Positions 27,840-36,288 of a DNA stretch of 64,000 nt are shown here, one piece after another. The notes beneath the pieces are model-generated. The model saw only the letters and a list, made by a program, of their open reading frames with translations. It made no database searches and was not told the DNA's origin. The stretch is from Pseudothioclava arenosa (GTDB lineage Bacteria > Pseudomonadota > Alphaproteobacteria > Rhodobacterales > Rhodobacteraceae). The stretch is taken from positions 1 through 64,000 of the forward strand of contig NZ_NTJD01000006.1 in assembly GCF_002358085.1 (NCBI RefSeq), read 5' to 3'. Made by a program: the position numbers and the translations under genes. Within the stretch, counting starts at the first letter, position 1, and each line of letters starts with the position of its first letter.

Positions 27840-28706
27840 TTACTCTGCGGCGAGCTGCTGTCCGGGCGTTGCGGCACGGCACAGGCGCGCGGCGACCCGG
27901 TCGATCCGGTGCACGAATTGCGCGAAATCGGCGCGCGGGCGCAGGCTCGCCTCTTCCATGTAGAGGCTGCGGTCGATCTCGACCTGAACGACATGACGAT
28001 TCGCCTCGGGCAGGCCGTAGCGCTCGGAAATGAAGGCCCCGGCAAAAGGCGCGTTCAGCGCAACGCGAAACCCTTCCTGACGGAACGCTTCGGCAACCGC
28101 AGCGGTGACCGCAGGGCTCGCGGCCTTGCCATGGCGATCGCCCAGAACGATCTCGGGCCGCGCGGCGCCAAGCCCCGACAACGCCTCGCTGGGCATGGAA
28201 TGCACGTCGATCAGGACGGCGCGACCGAATTGCGCGCGGGTCTCGGCCAGAAGCCTGTCGAGCCGCGCGTGATAGGGGCGCCAGATCGCGGCGATCCGCG
28301 CCTCGGCCTCGGCCAGGGGCATCTTGCCGCGATAAATCGCGCGGCCACCCGAGACGACCCGCGGGATGACCCCAAGGCCCGCCGCCACCCGCGCACTGCG
28401 CACACCCCGGCCCAGCCCGTGAATCACCGCCGGATCCAGTTCGGTCTCGGCGCGGTTCAGGTCGACATAGGCGCGCGGATAGCGCGCCGCGAGCAAAGGC
28501 GCGCCATGCTCGGCCACCCCCGCCAGCAAGCGATCGACATAGGCATCCTCGGAGGAGCGCAGGGCGATCTCGTCGAGAACCGAGGCCTCTGTGAAGACGC
28601 GCGGATAGTCCGCCCCGGAATGCGGCGAACCAAAGACCAGCGCAGCGCTTTGCCGCGTCGGCAGGCTCAGGGTATAAGGCAACAAGTTCGCGGCGGGGGC
28701 GGGCAT
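27840..28706 (-). CDS. N-formylglutamate amidohydrolase family protein
   Basis: A 288-residue zinc-dependent hydrolase of the FGase family (PF05013). Typical motifs are FGSPHSGADYP (residues 25-35), RAYVDLNRAETELDP, and VLIDVHSMPSEA with likely zinc and catalytic residues. Classical members free glutamate from N-formylglutamate in histidine breakdown, but no hut genes are nearby. A generic amidohydrolase role is therefore as likely. It is convergent with dinB (adjacent stops) and divergent from the tRNA-Val promoter. Confidence 0.87.
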   Translation of the reverse strand: MPAPAANLLPYTLSLPTRQSAALVFGSPHSGADYPRVFTEASVLDEIALRSSEDAYVDRLLAGVAEHGAPLLAARYPRAYVDLNRAETELDPAVIHGLGRGVRSARVAAGLGVIPRVVSGGRAIYRGKMPLAEAEARIAAIWRPYHARLDRLLAETRAQFGRAVLIDVHSMPSEALSGLGAARPEIVLGDRHGKAASPAVTAAVAEAFRQEGFRVALNAPFAGAFISERYGLPEANRHVVQVEIDRSLYMEEASLRPRADFAQFVHRIDRVAARLCRAATPGQQLAAE

Positions 28707-28762
28707 GGAGCTTCCTCGGCAATTGCCGCAGCTTACACGAGTTTTTTCCGCTCAAAACCCTC

Positions 28763-28791
28763 TTGAAAGCCGCCCCGACTCCTTTTATAGA
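28763..28791 (+). promoter_or_regulatory. Sigma-70-type promoter for tRNA-Val
   Basis: TTGAAA (28763-28768) and TATAGA (28786-28791) are separated by exactly 17 bases. The tRNA begins 64 bases after the -10. Confidence 0.7.
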
Positions 28792-28854
28792 CCCCCGAAC
28801 CGAAGCGGTTCTTGCCTTTCGCGCGTGCGATCGGAAAAGATTCGAACGGTCAGT

Positions 28855-28929
28855 GGGCGGTTAGCTCAGCGGTAGAGCACTACGTTGACATCGTAGTGGC
28901 CACTGGTTCGATCCCAGTACCGCCCACCA
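28855..28929 (+). tRNA. tRNA-Val (anticodon GAC)
   Basis: A 75-base cloverleaf. Acceptor GGGCGGT (28855-28861) pairs with ACCGCCC (28919-28925). The D arm is TAGCTCAGCGGTAGAGC, the anticodon stem CTACG/CGTAG encloses TTGACAT (anticodon GAC), and the T arm carries GGTTCGATCCC. The CCA end is encoded at 28927-28929. Confidence 0.97.
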
Positions 28930-28940
28930 TTCAATTCGCC

Positions 28941-28970
28941 GCCCCCGGCTTGCGCGGGGGCATTGTTTTT
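28941..28970 (+). terminator. Terminator after tRNA-Val
   Basis: GCCCCCG (28941-28947) pairs with CGGGGGC (28955-28961), followed by ATTGTTTTT. Confidence 0.7.
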
Positions 28971-29005
28971 CAAGGCGCACGCGCGCCGCGACTAGGAGAA
29001 AGACC

Positions 29006-29131
29006 ATGAAGGTCCGCAACTCGCTCCGCTCGCTCAAGCAGCGTCATCGCGATTGCCAGATCGTGCGCCGCAAGGGCCGCGTCTACGTGATCAACAAGAC
29101 GCAGCGTCGCTTCAAAGCCCGTCAGGGCTGA
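29006..29131 (+). CDS. rpmJ: 50S ribosomal protein L36, B type
   Basis: A 41-residue, highly basic protein starting [11 protein letters not shown] with TAGGAGAAAG upstream. It is the longer B-type (YkgO-like) form. The CxxC...C/H zinc-binding set of A-type L36 is absent and only Cys17 remains. It therefore binds rRNA without zinc. It is flanked by tRNA-Val and a strong terminator, which matches a gene order common in Rhodobacterales as far as I can recall. Confidence 0.95.
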   Translation: MKVRNSLRSLKQRHRDCQIVRRKGRVYVINKTQRRFKARQG

Positions 29132-29147
29132 GGCTGACCGAGCAGTA

Positions 29148-29189
29148 AAAGAAAAGGCCGCCGAGCAATGCTCAGGCGGCCTTTTCTTT
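29148..29189 (+). terminator. Terminator after rpmJ
   Basis: AAAGAAAAGGCCGCC pairs with GGCGGCCTTTTCTTT around a small inner stem-loop, giving a long bidirectional-looking terminator. Confidence 0.85.
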
Positions 29190-29344
29190 GGGCCTCGCTG
29201 CTCAGGATTGAGGCGAATGCATCCGGCGTCAGCCCCGCACCGGCAAAAATATGCCGCAACGCAGCGTCAATCTGATTTACGTCAACGTCCTGTTACCATC
29301 TGCTGTATAACGTGTCGGGAAAACGCATAATTTGCGAGGCCCGC

Positions 29345-31123
29345 ATGAACGCCGTGACTGACAAGACCCAACGGAATCGCCCGATGGCGATTCCCGCCGC
29401 TCCGATCAACGAAAACCCGAACCCGCATCCGCATCGCAATATCGACCGCACGTTGCGTGCGGGGCTCGCGAAACTGACGGGCGGGATTTCACCCTATGCG
29501 ACGAGCTCCTCGGTCGCAAACTGGGCGCTGCATCTCGTGCGTGCGCCCGGTCGCCAGATGGAACTGGCGGAAAAGGCCGTGGCCAGCTCGGCCAAGCTCT
29601 GGTCCTATGCGCTGCAGCCGGGGTCGGCCCCGCCGTTCAAGGCGCCCGATTACGATCATCGTTTCCGCCATCCCGACTGGGCTTCCGCGCCGTTCAACGT
29701 CTGGTCACAGGCGTTCCTCGCCACGCTCGACTGGTGGGAAGATGCGACCCATGACATCCCGGGCCTCGATCATCACAGCGCCGAGCGCGTGCATTTCATG
29801 GCGCGTCAGGCGCTTGACGTGGCCTCGCCCTCGAACTTCCCGCTGACCAACCCCGAGATCATCGCGCGGCTGAAGTCGACCAATGGCCAGGCGCTGATGG
29901 ACGGGGCGGCGATGATGTTCGCCGATATCGTCGAGATCGCCAGCCACGAGCCGCCCCCCGCCCCCGAGGGCTTCAAGGTCGGCCATGACATCGCCTGCAC
30001 GCCGGGCAAGGTGATCTATCGCAACGAGCTGTTCGAACTGATCCAATACGCGCCGCAGACCGAGAAGGTGCAGGCCGAGCCGGTGCTGATCGTGCCGGCG
30101 TGGATCATGAAATACTACATTCTCGATCTCTCGCCGCAGAACTCGCTGATCAACTGGCTGGTCGGTCAGGGCCATACCGTCTTCGCGATCTCGTGGCGCA
30201 ACCCGACGGCTGAGCAGGCCGAGCTGTCGCTGGAAGATTACCGCAAGCGCGGCGTGATGGAGGCGCTGGACGTCGTGTGCGACGTGGTGCCCGACACCAA
30301 GGTGCATACCGTGGGCTATTGCCTAGGCGGCACGATCCTCTCGATCGCGGCGGCAACGATGGCGCGCGACGGGGACGAACGGCTGGCGACGATCACGCTG
30401 CTGGCGGCACAGACCGATTTCACCGAGGCCGGTGAGATTCTGCTCTTCGTCGACGAAAGCCAGGTCGCCTTCCTCAGCGATATGATGTGGGAACAGGGCT
30501 ACCTCGATCAGTCGCAGATGGCGGGCGCCTTCCGCGCGATCCGGGCAGAAGACCTCGTCTGGACCCGCGCCGTGCGCCGCTACCTGATGGGGATCGAAGA
30601 GATGCCCACCGACATGGGCGTCTGGAACGCCGATGCGACGCGCATGCCCGCGCGGATGCATGCGGAATACCTGCGCTCGCTGTTCCTTGAAAACCGCCTG
30701 ACGGCGGGGCGTTTTGCGGTCGACGGGCGGGTGATCGCGCTGAAAGACATCAAGGTGCCGCTGTTCATCGTGGGCACCGAATCCGACCACATCGCGCCGT
30801 GGAAATCGGTCTACAAGACCAAGCTCTTCACCGATGGAGACCTGCATTTCGTGCTGACCAAGGGCGGCCACAATGGCGGGATCGTGTCGGAGCCGGGGCA
30901 TGCCAAGCGCCATTACCGGATCGGGCACCGCCCCGCCGGCGCACGCTACATGGACCCCGACCATTGGCTGGAAACGCACCCGAAGAAAGAGGGGTCGTGG
31001 TGGACCGAATGGGACAAATGGCTCGGCATCCATTCGGGCGCGCAGGTGGCCCCGCCGAAACCGGGCGGCACCAAGCACCCGTCTCTGGGCGCGGCGCCCG
31101 GCTCCTACGTCATGCAACGGTAA
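29345..31123 (+). CDS. phaC: Class I poly(3-hydroxyalkanoate) synthase
   Basis: A 592-residue enzyme that polymerises (R)-3-hydroxyacyl-CoA into storage polyester on granules. The lipase-like box is GYCLGG with nucleophile Cys326. The other triad members are Asp481 (GTESDHIAPW) and His509 (TKGGHNGGI), matching class I spacing. PAWIMKYYILDLSPQNS and WNADATRMPARMH are also family marks. ATG 29345 was preferred over 29312, which adds eleven unconserved residues. No phaZ, phaP or phaR is next to it in this window. An intergenic repeat and terminator follow. Confidence 0.95.
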   Translation: MNAVTDKTQRNRPMAIPAAPINENPNPHPHRNIDRTLRAGLAKLTGGISPYATSSSVANWALHLVRAPGRQMELAEKAVASSAKLWSYALQPGSAPPFKAPDYDHRFRHPDWASAPFNVWSQAFLATLDWWEDATHDIPGLDHHSAERVHFMARQALDVASPSNFPLTNPEIIARLKSTNGQALMDGAAMMFADIVEIASHEPPPAPEGFKVGHDIACTPGKVIYRNELFELIQYAPQTEKVQAEPVLIVPAWIMKYYILDLSPQNSLINWLVGQGHTVFAISWRNPTAEQAELSLEDYRKRGVMEALDVVCDVVPDTKVHTVGYCLGGTILSIAAATMARDGDERLATITLLAAQTDFTEAGEILLFVDESQVAFLSDMMWEQGYLDQSQMAGAFRAIRAEDLVWTRAVRRYLMGIEEMPTDMGVWNADATRMPARMHAEYLRSLFLENRLTAGRFAVDGRVIALKDIKVPLFIVGTESDHIAPWKSVYKTKLFTDGDLHFVLTKGGHNGGIVSEPGHAKRHYRIGHRPAGARYMDPDHWLETHPKKEGSWWTEWDKWLGIHSGAQVAPPKPGGTKHPSLGAAPGSYVMQR

Positions 31124-31128
31124 GGGTG

Positions 31129-31190
31129 CAGGGGGCTCTGCCCCCTCGGCGCTCCGCGCCTCACCCCCGGAGTATTTTTCGCTCGATGAA
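31129..31190 (-). repeat. Intergenic repeat, copy C
   Basis: Read on the minus strand it runs TTCATCGAG, AAATACTCCGGGGGTGAGG, a short variable G/C stem, then GGGGGCAGAGCCCCC. It has the same architecture as copies A and B, inverted, and follows phaC. Confidence 0.75.
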
Positions 31191-31201
31191 GCGGGAGGTG
31201 G

Positions 31202-31227
31202 AAAGAGGGGCCGAGGCCCCTCTTTTT
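31202..31227. terminator. Terminator between phaC and the CoA-ligase gene
   Basis: AAAGAGGGGCC (31202-31212) pairs with GGCCCCTCTTT (31215-31225) and runs into TTTTT on the plus strand. It could also act on the converging minus-strand operon. Confidence 0.75.
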
Positions 31228-32447
31228 CAATCGTATTTGCGCTGATCTTCGATCACGAGCCCGTCGTTGGGCAGGCTGCCCGGCGCCAGAAGCTCGATCT
31301 TGCCCTTGAGCTTGAGCGCCGAGACAATACCCGCGCCGAAGCGATCCGCCTCGGTCGCCTCGGTCTCGATCTGCACGGTCATCGCGTCCATCTCGCCGTC
31401 GCGCGTCGCGATGACCCGGGCTTTCACGACCTCAGGATGGGCCGCAACGAAAGCCGCAACCTGCTCGGGGCGCACGAACATGCCCTTGATCTTGGCGGTC
31501 TGGTCAGCGCGCCCCATCCAGCCCTTGATCCGCATGTTGGTGCGGCCGCAGGGGCTTTCGCCCGCCATCACCGCCGACATGTCGCCGGTGGCAAAGCGCA
31601 CCAGCGGATAATCGGGGTTGAGCGTGGTCACGACAACTTCGCCAACCTCACCCGCGGGAACAGGATCGCCGGTGCCGGGGCGCACGATCTCGACGATCAC
31701 ACCCTCGTCGACGATCATCCCCTCCATCGCGTCAGATTCATAGGCGACATTGCCCAGATCGGCAGTGGCGTAGCATTGCAGGCACTGGATGCCGCGATCG
31801 GCGTATTCCTTGCGAAGACTCGGGAACAGGGCGCCGCCCGAGACGGCGGCACGCGCGAAGGACAGGCCCTCGCCCATCTCCTCGGCCTTGTCGAGGATCA
31901 CCTTGAGATAGTCCGGGGTGCCCGCATAGACGGTGCAGCCGATATCGACGGCGGCACGGACCTGAAGCTCGGTCTGACCGGTGCCGGCGGGCAGCACGGC
32001 CGCCCCCACCGCTCGCGCGCCGTTTTCAAAGATCATGCCGGCAGGCGTCAGGTGATAGCCAAAGCAGTTCTGAACGATATCGCCTTCGCCCACACCACAG
32101 GCATGGAGAAACCGCCCCAGCCGCCACCAATCCCGGCTGACATCACCCGGCTCATAGATCGGGCCAGGCGATTGGAAGATGTGGGCGAAGGCATGGGCGG
32201 GCTTCGTTGTCAGGCCGCCGAAGGGCGCAGCCGACTTCTGGGCCGCACCCAGATCCGATTTGCGCAGCACCGGCAGCTTTGCCAAGGCGGCGCGCGAGGT
32301 AATACTTGCCGGGTCGACATCGCCGAGATGGGCGCGCAGTCCCGGCGCGGTGAGCGCCCGTGCAATCACCTTCGGCAGATCCTGCGCCAGAGCCGCTTCG
32401 CGCGCATCCGCCGAGCGGGTTTCGAGATCGTCAAAGTAGCGCCCCAT
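31227..32447 (-). CDS. Phenylacetate-CoA ligase-like AMP-forming enzyme (PaaK family)
   Basis: A 406-residue adenylate-forming enzyme that would activate an aromatic or other carboxylic acid to its CoA thioester. PaaK-type landmarks: FQSPGPIYEPG (nucleotide loop region, less canonical than SSGTTG), GTPDYLKVIL, SGGALFPSLRKEYADRG, CYATADLGNVAYE, RFATGDMS and RIKGWMGRADQTAKIKGMFVRPEQV. The substrate is unknown, since no paa ring-hydroxylation genes are present. ATG 32447 was chosen; 32474 would add nine residues. It is the last gene of the minus-strand liv cluster (87 bases after livF), so it probably acts on what the transporter imports. Confidence 0.88.
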   Translation of the reverse strand: MGRYFDDLETRSADAREAALAQDLPKVIARALTAPGLRAHLGDVDPASITSRAALAKLPVLRKSDLGAAQKSAAPFGGLTTKPAHAFAHIFQSPGPIYEPGDVSRDWWRLGRFLHACGVGEGDIVQNCFGYHLTPAGMIFENGARAVGAAVLPAGTGQTELQVRAAVDIGCTVYAGTPDYLKVILDKAEEMGEGLSFARAAVSGGALFPSLRKEYADRGIQCLQCYATADLGNVAYESDAMEGMIVDEGVIVEIVRPGTGDPVPAGEVGEVVVTTLNPDYPLVRFATGDMSAVMAGESPCGRTNMRIKGWMGRADQTAKIKGMFVRPEQVAAFVAAHPEVVKARVIATRDGEMDAMTVQIETEATEADRFGAGIVSALKLKGKIELLAPGSLPNDGLVIEDQRKYD

Positions 32448-32534
32448 GGCTCGTCCCCTGTCTAAATCAGGCACACCGGCCCAGTGCCGCGACAGTTAAT
32501 GCTGCGCAGCAATCGTTTCTTTTCAATAAGTTAC

Positions 32535-33365
32535 TTACGCAAGCCAGCGCTTACGGCGACGGTAGCTGCGCACATCCCGGAAGCTCTTGCGGCCTTCGTC
32601 GGACATGCCCAGATAGAATTCCTTAACGTCAGGATTCTCGCGCAGCGCGGCGGCGGGCCCGTCCATCACGATCCGGCCGGATTCCATGATGTAGCCGTAA
32701 TGCGCATAGCGCAGCGCGACGTTGGTGTTTTGCTCGGCGAGCAGGAAGGTCACGCCTTCGCCCTCGTTCACCGCTTTCACGATTTCGAAGATCTGCTCCA
32801 CCAGCTGCGGCGCCAGACCCATCGAGGGTTCATCGAGCAGGATCGTTTCGGGGCGCGACATCAGTGCGCGGCCCATCGCGACCATCTGCTGCTCACCGCC
32901 CGAGGTGTAGCCCGCCTGCGATTTGCGGCGCTCTTTCAGACGCGGGAAATAGTTGTAGACCATCTCGAGGTCGCGCGCGATTTCGGCGCGGCCATCGGTG
33001 CGCGTGTAGGCACCGGTCAGCAGGTTGTCCTCGACGGTAAGGTGCTCGAAGCAGTGGCGCCCCTCCATCACCTGGATCACGCCCTTGCGGACCAGATCGG
33101 CGGGCGACATGTCCTGCACGCGCTCACCGCGATAGACGATATTGCCCTTGGTGACCTCGCCGCGTTCGGATTTCAGCAGGTTCGACACCGCCTTGAGCGT
33201 CGTCGTCTTGCCCGCACCGTTGCCGCCCAGAAGCGCGGTAATCCCACCCTTCGGCACCTGAAGGCTGACGCCTTTCAGCACGAGGATCACGTGGTTGTAG
33301 ATCACCTCGATATTGTTGACCTCAAGCAGGGCTTCGGTCTGGTCTTGCGGGGTGGCATCAAGCAT
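32535..33365 (-). CDS. livF: Branched-chain-type ABC transporter ATP-binding protein (LivF)
   Basis: A 276-residue ATPase. Walker A GGNGAGKT is at residues 47-54, the signature is TSGGEQQM, Walker B is ETILLDEPSMGLAP, and the switch His is replaced by the LAEQN typical of LivF. A basic C-terminal extension (about residues 255-276, RSYRRRKRWLA) is longer than usual. It belongs to a full hydrophobic-amino-acid-type importer with livG, livH, livM and a binding protein. Here a carboxylate rather than an amino acid is the likely cargo because two CoA ligases flank the set. Confidence 0.93.
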   Translation of the reverse strand: MLDATPQDQTEALLEVNNIEVIYNHVILVLKGVSLQVPKGGITALLGGNGAGKTTTLKAVSNLLKSERGEVTKGNIVYRGERVQDMSPADLVRKGVIQVMEGRHCFEHLTVEDNLLTGAYTRTDGRAEIARDLEMVYNYFPRLKERRKSQAGYTSGGEQQMVAMGRALMSRPETILLDEPSMGLAPQLVEQIFEIVKAVNEGEGVTFLLAEQNTNVALRYAHYGYIMESGRIVMDGPAAALRENPDVKEFYLGMSDEGRKSFRDVRSYRRRKRWLA

Positions 33366-33386
33366 GGGTCACCTCTTGGCGTTGGG

Positions 33387-33415
33387 CCCGGCCCGAGGGC
33401 AGCCCCCGGGCCGGG
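33387..33415 (-). other. Intercistronic stem-loop between binding-protein gene and livF
   Basis: CCCGGCCCG (33387-33395) pairs with CGGGCCGGG (33407-33415), with a further GGGC/GCCC fold in the loop. It has no T-run. Such stable hairpins after binding-protein genes often stabilise the upstream mRNA or reduce read-through to the ATPase gene (established for other transporters, inferred here). Confidence 0.55.
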
Positions 33416-33422
33416 AAACAGC

Positions 33423-34709
33423 TTAGTTGCAGCGTTCGGCGGTGTTGGTCTCGGCCGCGAAAGCCGCCGAGTCTTCAGCCACGAGCGCGTCGATCAGTTC
33501 GCCATCCGACTGGATCCAGTCCGAAGCAGCGTTCCACTTCTTGCCGGCCGCATCCCAGCTGAACAGCATGCCCGAGCCCGGGCCGCCGTGGTCGGCACAG
33601 GTCGCGGTGATCGGCTGCGCGAAGCCCGGCAGACCAAGCTCGGTCAGACGCTCTTCGGTCAGGTTCAGGTTCTCGAAGCCGTCACGCACTTGCTCCGGCG
33701 AAACCGCTGCGGCGCCGTGCATGGTCTGCGCGGTGCGGATCGCTTCCGAGATGATCATCGCCGCATACATGCCGCGCGAATAGAGCATGGTGCCGACCTG
33801 ATCGCCCGCGCCCGCGCCCTTGCCCGCGTCGATGACGAATTTCTTCATGTCGTCATAGACCGGATAGTCCGCGCCGGTGCCGTGGAACGAAATCGTGGTG
33901 TAGCCGTTGGCCTTGTCGCCAGCCGGCGCCACGTCGTTTTCGGAGCCCGACCACCAGATGCCGACGAAGTTCTCCATCGGATACTTGATGTTCACGGCTT
34001 CCTGGATCGCGACCTGGTTCATCACGCCCCAGCCATACATGATGACATAGTCGGGCTTGTTGCGGCGGATCTGCAGCCACTGCGATTTCTGCTCCTGGCC
34101 GGGGTGATCGACCGGCAGCAGCTCGAGCTCATAGCCTTCTTTCTTGGCCAGTTCCTCGAGGGTGCGGATCGGCTCCTTGCCATAGGCGGAGTTGTGGTAG
34201 ACCAGCGCGATCTTCTTGCCCGAGAGCGAGCCACCCGCCTTTTCGGCGAGGTATTTCACGATGATCGAGGCGCCGTCCCAGTAGTTCGCCGGGTAGTTGA
34301 ACACCCATTCGAACACCTTGCCGTTGGCGGCCGAGGTGCGGCCGTAGCCCGGGGTGTACAGCACGTGATGGTCGGCGGTGACCTTCGGGATCAGCTGATA
34401 GGTGATGCCCGTCGAGAGCGGGTTGTAGACCAGAGCGCCGTCCGATTTGGTGGCCTCGTAGCACTCCACACCCTTCTCGGTGTTGTAGGCGGTCTCGCAT
34501 TCCGGAACGACGACCTTCTCGCCGCCGATGCCGCCGTCACGCTCGTTGAGCAGCGTCATGTAGTCGGCAAAGCCATCCGCATAGGGGATGCCGTTCGCGG
34601 CATAGGGCCCGGTGCGGTAGCTCAGGTTCGGGACGACCAGTTCGGCCATCGCCGGGGCGGCGGTCGCGGTGATCGCGGCGGCCACGAGTGCAGCAAAGGT
34701 TTTCTTCAT
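33423..34709 (-). CDS. ABC transporter periplasmic substrate-binding protein (LivJ-type)
   Basis: A 428-residue periplasmic binding protein (Peripla_BP_6 type I fold). The signal peptide covers residues 1-22 (APAMA-E). It differs from amino-acid LivJ proteins: longer, with YKTAYN-like CETAYNTEKGVECYEATK, GRTSAANGKVFEWVF and IWWSGSENDVAP. This resembles the subgroup found with acyl-CoA ligases for aromatic or fatty acids (my recollection of family context). Five cysteines, including a C-terminal one (AERCN), suggest disulfides. The true ligand is not deducible from sequence. Confidence 0.9.
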   Translation of the reverse strand: MKKTFAALVAAAITATAAPAMAELVVPNLSYRTGPYAANGIPYADGFADYMTLLNERDGGIGGEKVVVPECETAYNTEKGVECYEATKSDGALVYNPLSTGITYQLIPKVTADHHVLYTPGYGRTSAANGKVFEWVFNYPANYWDGASIIVKYLAEKAGGSLSGKKIALVYHNSAYGKEPIRTLEELAKKEGYELELLPVDHPGQEQKSQWLQIRRNKPDYVIMYGWGVMNQVAIQEAVNIKYPMENFVGIWWSGSENDVAPAGDKANGYTTISFHGTGADYPVYDDMKKFVIDAGKGAGAGDQVGTMLYSRGMYAAMIISEAIRTAQTMHGAAAVSPEQVRDGFENLNLTEERLTELGLPGFAQPITATCADHGGPGSGMLFSWDAAGKKWNAASDWIQSDGELIDALVAEDSAAFAAETNTAERCN

Positions 34710-34784
34710 AGGGTTCTCCTCCCAGGAACGATTGGTGGTGTCGGCCGGATTTTTCCGGTCTTGGATATTGGGCGGCCTGCCCGC

Positions 34785-35861
34785 TTAGTGCGGGAAGGGC
34801 CAGAGCCGAAGTTTTTCTTTCGCGACGCGCCACAGTTGCGCGAGGCCATGCGGTTCCGCGATCAGGAAGATCACGATCAGCGCGCCCACGATCATCAGTT
34901 CGATATGGGCGGCAAGGTCAGTGGGCCAGCCGAGCGTGCCGACCAGCACGTTCTTCAGGAGCACCGGCAGGAGCACCAGGAAGGCCGCACCGGCGAAGCT
35001 ACCGAAGATCGAGCCCAGACCGCCGATGATCACCATGAACAGGATCAGGAACGATTTCTGGATGCCGAAGGCCTCGCCCACCTCCGCCGCGCCGAGATAG
35101 ACCGCGAAGAACAGCGCGCCCGCGATGCCCACGAAGAAGGAGCTGACCGCGAAGGCCGAAATCTTGGTGGTCAGCGGGTTCACCCCGATGATCTCGGCGG
35201 CGATGTCCATGTCGCGAATGGCCATCCATTTGCGCCCGATGGTGCCGCGCGTCAGGTTGCGGGCGATCAGCGCGACGATGGTCAGCATCACAAGGCAGAA
35301 CAGGTATTTCGCCGTGGCCGAGGTCTGGGCGCCAGTGACGAAGACGCCAAAGACCGTCCGGTCGGGCGCGTTGATCTGCCCCGAGGCCGAGTAGTTGTAG
35401 AACCACGGCACCTTGTTGAACAGCCAGACCAGGAAGAACTGCGCCGCCAGCGTCGCCACCGCGAGGTAGAAACCCTTGATACGCAGCGACGGCAGGCCGA
35501 ACAGAACCCCCACGACGGCGGTGATGCCACCGGCCAGCAACACATGGATGAAGACCGAGACTTCGGGGAAGGCGGTCATCAGCTTGTAGACGGCATAGGC
35601 GCCCACAGCCATGAAGCCGCCGGTCCCGAGGCTCACCTGCCCGGCATAGCCGACCAGCACGTTCAGCCCGATGGCCGCGATCGAATAGATCAGGAAGGGC
35701 ACCAGAACGGCGCTGGCCCAGTAGTCATTCACGAAGAACGGAATGACCCCGTAGGCGATCGCCAGAACCGCGTAGAAGCGCAGACGGTCGAACTTGATCG
35801 GAAACGTCTGGCTGTCCAGGCGATAGGACGTTTTGAAATCACCAGCCTCGCGGTAGAACAT
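34785..35861 (-). CDS. livM: Branched-chain-type ABC transporter permease (LivM)
   Basis: A 358-residue inner-membrane permease with about nine to ten hydrophobic segments. LivM marks: GLNVLVGYAGQVSLGTGGFMAVGAY near residue 65, LRIKGFYLAVATLA, and the coupling-helix region RDMDIAAEIIGVNPLTTKISAFAVSSFFVGIAGALF (shown in two short parts: IIGVNPLTTK, FFVGIAGALF). The N-terminal 28 residues are polar and extended. Downstream is the binding-protein gene. Upstream lies a 59-aa membrane-protein gene rather than livH directly. Confidence 0.94.
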   Translation of the reverse strand: MFYREAGDFKTSYRLDSQTFPIKFDRLRFYAVLAIAYGVIPFFVNDYWASAVLVPFLIYSIAAIGLNVLVGYAGQVSLGTGGFMAVGAYAVYKLMTAFPEVSVFIHVLLAGGITAVVGVLFGLPSLRIKGFYLAVATLAAQFFLVWLFNKVPWFYNYSASGQINAPDRTVFGVFVTGAQTSATAKYLFCLVMLTIVALIARNLTRGTIGRKWMAIRDMDIAAEIIGVNPLTTKISAFAVSSFFVGIAGALFFAVYLGAAEVGEAFGIQKSFLILFMVIIGGLGSIFGSFAGAAFLVLLPVLLKNVLVGTLGWPTDLAAHIELMIVGALIVIFLIAEPHGLAQLWRVAKEKLRLWPFPH

Positions 35862-35907
35862 CAGTTCCTCCCCCCTTTATCGGTGCGGGGGAAGGAGCGT
35901 TCCCCCG

Positions 35908-36087
35908 TCAGCAGCCGCGCCGGATCCTGAGCCAGGACCAGAGCCCCGCCCCGGCGCCCATCGCCGCCAGCAACATGTTGAACGTCTGAAGCGAGCCCGG
36001 CTCGCTTGCCGGCGCCGCAAGGGCGATCCAGCCGAAGGCGAGCGCCGCCCCCCATCCGATGGTAAAGACCATTGCGCAGGTTTTCAT
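35908..36087 (-). CDS. Small membrane protein (59 aa) inside the liv operon
   Basis: ATG 36087 follows GGGAGG by about ten bases and reads MKTCAMVFTIGWGAALAFGW..., with a hydrophobic helix at about residues 6-25 and a second at 36-53, ending RIRRGC. It lies between livH and livM in the same direction, 46 bases before livM. I do not recognise the family. Its position suggests an accessory subunit or stabiliser of the permease (inference). The rest of the 427-base livM-livH interval, 36088-36288, holds no other gene that I can see. Confidence 0.6.
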   Translation of the reverse strand: MKTCAMVFTIGWGAALAFGWIALAAPASEPGSLQTFNMLLAAMGAGAGLWSWLRIRRGC

Positions 36088-36288
36088 GACCGAAGGGCCT
36101 CCCGTTCCCTTGTGCGGCCAGTGCGGGCCGCTGCGGTTCCTTGGCGTCGCGACCCGGGCCTCCCAACCCGATCATGGCCGCAACCGCGTCAGAATGTCGC
36201 AGCGCCTCTGCGCAATCAAGAGAAATGTTAGCGCCCATCAGAGCCTCGCGCGGTGCGATATTGTGCAGCGTCTGTTGCATGCCCATCC

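Noticed and set aside
32484-35930. A 1148-codon plus-strand open frame across livF, the binding-protein gene and livM
   Set aside because: Same reason: a composition artefact opposite well-defined transporter genes.
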